A stretch of DNA of 39,489 nucleotides, taken from NCBI GenBank assembly GCA_001303445.1, contig LJTQ01000005.1:1-39489 (forward strand), given 5' to 3'. This document shows, in pieces, positions 36,686 through 39,489 of the stretch. The position numbers were made by a program, and so were the translations under genes. The notes under the pieces are model-generated. The model made no database searches, was not told the origin of the DNA, and was given only the letters and a program-made list of their open reading frames with translations. Origin of the DNA: Betaproteobacteria bacterium SG8_39. GTDB taxonomy: Bacteria; Pseudomonadota; Gammaproteobacteria; Burkholderiales; SG8-39. Every line of letters starts with the position of its first letter. Positions within the stretch are counted from its first letter, which is position 1.

Positions 36686-38149
36686 TCAGCCCTCCTGAAG
36701 CGCCCGCGCGAGCGCGAGCGGCACGTCCGGGACGAAAAACAACGCGATCGTGGCGCCGGCGGTCGCCGTCAGCGCGATGAGCATCGGCAGTGGCGCTTCG
36801 CCGTGCGCCTGGCCGTGCGGCCCCGGCGCCGGCGGGCGCAGGAACGCGCGGTAGACCACGGGGACGAAATAGGCGGCGTTTAGCAGGGTGCTCGCTACGA
36901 TCACCGCGACGGCCGGCCAATGCGCGATCTCCACCGCGCCCGACAGCATGAACCACTTGCTCACGAAGCCGGCCGCGGGCGGCAGTCCAATCATCGACAG
37001 CGCGCCGACGGCAAACGCCGCCATGGTCCACGGCATGCGCCGTCCGATGCCGTCGAGCTGGCTGACCTCGGTCTTGTGCGCAGCGGTGTAGATCGCGCCC
37101 GCGGCGAAGAACAGGGTGATCTTGCCGACCGCGTGCGCCGCAATGTGGACGACCGCGCCGATAAGCGAGAGCGGCGCGAGCAGCGCGCTGGCCAGCACGA
37201 CGTACGAGAGCTGGCTCACGGTCGAATAGGCGAGCCGGCGCTTGAGGTTGTCGGCCCGCAGGGCGACCACCGACGCCGCGATGATCGTGAAACCCGCGAC
37301 CACCGGCAGCCAATCGACTTGCCCGGTCGCGTTGAGCGCGTCGACGCCGAATATGTAGACGATCACCTTGACCACCGCAAACACCCCCGCCTTCACCACG
37401 GCAACCGCGTGCAGCAGCGCCGAAACCGGCGTCGGCGCAACCATGGCCGACGGCAGCCAGCGGTGAAACGGCATCAGTGCCGCCTTGCCGATGCCGAACA
37501 TGAACAGCGCGAGCAGCAGACCGACCGTCGCGTTCGACGGCGCCGGCCGCAGAATGCCGCCCGGCAGAAACTCGAGCGTCCCGGCGAGCCACCAGGTCGC
37601 GATGACCGCGGGCAGGAGCAGGACGATCGAGGTGCCGAGCAGCAGACCCAGATAGACGCGCCCGCCGTTGCGCGCCTCGGCGTCGCCGTGGTGTGTCACC
37701 AGCGGATAGGTGATCAGCGTCAGCGCCTCGTAGAACAGAAACAGCGTGAGCAGATTGGACGAATACGCGATTCCCATCGTCGCGGCGAGCGCCAGCGCGA
37801 AGCAGACGTAGAAGCGCGTCTGGTGCGCCTCCTGGTTGCCGCGCATGTAGCCGATGGAGTAGATCGAGTTCACGATCCACAGCCCCGAAGCGATGAGCGC
37901 GAAGAGCATGCCGAGCGGCTCGACGCGAAATCCGAGCGCGATGCCCGGCAGCAGCTCGAGGACGAACAGCTGCGGCCGGCCGCCCGCCATGACCTGCGGC
38001 AGCAGCGCCAGCACGCAGGCGAACAGCAGCGCGGCGGTCACCAGCGTCACGCCCTCGCGCAGGTTCGGCCAGCGTCCGGCGAGCGCGATGCAGACCGCGC
38101 CGAGCGCCGGCAGCAGGATCGCCGCGGCGATGAGCTGCGCGCCGGTCAC
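36686..38149 (-). CDS. MrpD/NuoM-like antiporter subunit
   Basis: The 487-residue protein has about 14 helices and conserved family residues: Glu in LFLFYEALTLITYPLV, Lys in AVVKAGVFAVVK and Lys in HAVGKITLFFAAG. SIGYMRGNQEAHQTRFYVCFA and HRWLPSAMVAPTPVSALLHA are classic NuoM/MrpD segments. The GTG start at 38149 overlaps the stop of the upstream subunit (GTGA). The track ORF runs far upstream in another frame of that gene. Role: one of three antiporter-like channels of a multi-subunit complex. Confidence 0.9.
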   Translation of the reverse strand: MTGAQLIAAAILLPALGAVCIALAGRWPNLREGVTLVTAALLFACVLALLPQVMAGGRPQLFVLELLPGIALGFRVEPLGMLFALIASGLWIVNSIYSIGYMRGNQEAHQTRFYVCFALALAATMGIAYSSNLLTLFLFYEALTLITYPLVTHHGDAEARNGGRVYLGLLLGTSIVLLLPAVIATWWLAGTLEFLPGGILRPAPSNATVGLLLALFMFGIGKAALMPFHRWLPSAMVAPTPVSALLHAVAVVKAGVFAVVKVIVYIFGVDALNATGQVDWLPVVAGFTIIAASVVALRADNLKRRLAYSTVSQLSYVVLASALLAPLSLIGAVVHIAAHAVGKITLFFAAGAIYTAAHKTEVSQLDGIGRRMPWTMAAFAVGALSMIGLPPAAGFVSKWFMLSGAVEIAHWPAVAVIVASTLLNAAYFVPVVYRAFLRPPAPGPHGQAHGEAPLPMLIALTATAGATIALFFVPDVPLALARALQEG

Positions 38150-39489
38150 GGCCCGCCTCCGAGCAGCAGCGTCGCCGCGCGGCGCGCGCCCTCGACCGTG
38201 AACGAGGTGTCGAAGCCGAACCAGATGCAGGCCCCGACCAGCACCCAGGCCGGGATCAGCAAGGAACGCGGTACGTCGCCGGCGGTGGGCGTCGCCTCGG
38301 TCGGCGCGCTCAGGTAGGCGGCCTCGACAAAGCGCCACACGTAGGCCACCGCAATGAGCGAGGTGGCGACGACGAGCGCGGCGAGCCACCAGCGTCCCGC
38401 CTCGAGCGCGGCGAGCACCAAGTACCACTTGCTGACGAACCCGGCGGTGCCTGGCACGCCGATGAGCGACAGCCCGGCGATCACGATGCCCAACGACGTG
38501 AGTGGCATCGCGCGCGCAAGGCCCTGTGCGCCGGCAACCGGTGTGCGGCCGGTGTGATAGGCGACGATGCCGAGCAGCAGGAACAGGGCACCCTTGGTGA
38601 TGCCGTGGTTGAACAGGTGCACGATCGACGCCGTGAGGCCTTCGGCCGAGGCCAGCGATGCGCCCAGCGTGATGTAGCCGATCTGCGCGACGCTCGAATA
38701 GGCGAACAGCCGCTTGAGGTCCGTCTGCCACACGGCGACGAGCGAGGCGCTGACGATGGCGAGGATCGAAAGCCCCATCAGAATCTGGGGCATCGGCAGC
38801 ACATCGGTCACCAGGCGCAGGCCGAAGACGCCGAAATAGAACCGCAGCAGCACGTAGATCGAAACCTTCGTCGCGGTGGCCGCCAGAAAGGCGGTGACCG
38901 CGGACGGTGCGTAGGTGTAAGCGTTCGGCAGCCATAGATGCAGCGGGAACAGGGCCAGCTTGAGAGAAATACCGACGGTGATGAAAGCGAGTGCGGCAAG
39001 CACCGGTCGGTCATGGCTGTAGCCCTGCAGCCGGTCGGCCATGTCGGCAAGATTGAGCGTCCCGGTCTTCAGGAACAGCAGACCGACGCCGACGACGAAG
39101 AACGTGGCGCCGATCGTGCCGAGCATGAGGTACTGAAACGACGCCAGCAGCGCGCGGCGGTCGCGCCCCAGCGCAATCAGCACGTAGCTCGACAGCGAGG
39201 CGATCTCCATGAAGACGAACAGGTTGAACGCGTCGCCGGTGATCGTCATGCCGAGCAGGCCGGCAACGCACAGGCAATACATCGTGTAGAAGAGGTACGC
39301 CTGATCGCCGCGCAACTCGGCCGCAACGCTGCGCCAGGCATACGGCGCGACCGCAGTGCCGATGCCCGACACCAGCACCAGCACGAACGCCGAAAGCGCA
39401 TCCACGCGGTATTCGATGCCCCAGGGCGGCGCCCAGCTGCCAATGGCGTAGGAAATCGGCCCGTGGCGCACCACCTCGAAGGCGAGGAC
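38146..39489 (-). CDS. MrpD-like antiporter subunit, 5' end outside the window
   Basis: The reading frame stays open to the right edge (VLAFEVVRHGPISYAIGSW), so the track's GTG at 39474 is probably not the start. About 447 residues are visible. The segment SYAIGSWAPPWGIEYRVDALSAF matches the N-terminal region of MrpD subunits. Conserved residues are Glu in LFVFMEIASLSSYVLIALG, Lys in TATKVSIYVLLRFYFG and Lys in HGITKGALFLLLG. PLHLWLPNAYTYAPSAVTAFLA is a quinone/antiporter family motif. Further mrp/mnh-like genes probably lie to the right. Confidence 0.9.
   Translation of the reverse strand, partial: VLAFEVVRHGPISYAIGSWAPPWGIEYRVDALSAFVLVLVSGIGTAVAPYAWRSVAAELRGDQAYLFYTMYCLCVAGLLGMTITGDAFNLFVFMEIASLSSYVLIALGRDRRALLASFQYLMLGTIGATFFVVGVGLLFLKTGTLNLADMADRLQGYSHDRPVLAALAFITVGISLKLALFPLHLWLPNAYTYAPSAVTAFLAATATKVSIYVLLRFYFGVFGLRLVTDVLPMPQILMGLSILAIVSASLVAVWQTDLKRLFAYSSVAQIGYITLGASLASAEGLTASIVHLFNHGITKGALFLLLGIVAYHTGRTPVAGAQGLARAMPLTSLGIVIAGLSLIGVPGTAGFVSKWYLVLAALEAGRWWLAALVVATSLIAVAYVWRFVEAAYLSAPTEATPTAGDVPRSLLIPAWVLVGACIWFGFDTSFTVEGARRAATLLLGGGP

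Noticed and set aside
36920-38317. Plus-strand ORF of 465 aa opposite the antiporter genes
   Set aside because: Antisense shadow; the opposite strand encodes hydrophobic helices with conserved antiporter residues.

Overview
This is a contiguous, gene-dense, high-GC chromosomal window that looks like a free-living betaproteobacterium. The evidence is the gene order ftsK-lolA-rarA-serS beside trxB, the rsmI / yraN-gmhA-dolP block, DUF3025 next to pyrC, a class A RNase P RNA and a TRAP operon. No phage, insertion sequence, CRISPR array or integron was seen, and no gap between genes exceeds about 300 bp. The high GC content produces many long antisense ORFs in the supplied track; these were left out.

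Layout: (a) 1-2385, the 5' part of a DinG/YoaA Fe-S helicase and an upstream short secretin-like protein (both minus), with a divergent NlpC/P60 lipoprotein. (b) 2430-7232, an iron-uptake region: a periplasmic ferric-binding protein, an FbpB-type permease and an FbpC-type ATPase in three differently oriented transcription units, with two clear Fur boxes, then a TonB-family protein. (c) 7271-9589, an unaccompanied molybdenum hydroxylase large subunit. (d) 9622-15274, the tight minus-strand cluster ftsK-lolA-rarA-serS-tRNA-Ser(CGA), ended by a rho-independent terminator. (e) 15395-18529, a Crp/Fnr regulator overlapping a short POTRA-domain ORF, trxB with an Smr protein, and glnB. (f) 18642-20641, an acyltransferase-like protein and an SDR enzyme. 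(g) 20669-25000, a minus-strand run yraN-gmhA-dolP-rfaE2-hypothetical-rhlE. (h) 25051-29816, rsmI, pyrC, DUF3025, rnpB, an HD-domain protein and a PAS-only protein. (i) 29834-34714, a TRAP operon dctP-dctQ-dctM followed by an amidase gene broken by one in-frame TAA, and a 52-residue membrane protein. (j) 34755-39489, three MrpD/NuoL-like antiporter subunits and a small two-helix membrane protein, running off the right edge.

Functional themes are Fur-controlled ferric iron import, cell division and lipoprotein transport, LPS heptose and outer-membrane maintenance, TRAP uptake of an organic acid coupled to amide hydrolysis, and cation/proton antiport. No wholly new system could be demonstrated. 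The most unusual observations are the stop-interrupted amidase with an immediate restart codon, the four-cysteine insert in the FbpC regulatory domain, the POTRA-only ORF coupled to a Crp/Fnr regulator, the partnerless mini-secretin, the lone CoxL-like subunit, and two places where a gene's TAG stop codon forms the start of a TAGAAT -10 box for the next gene.
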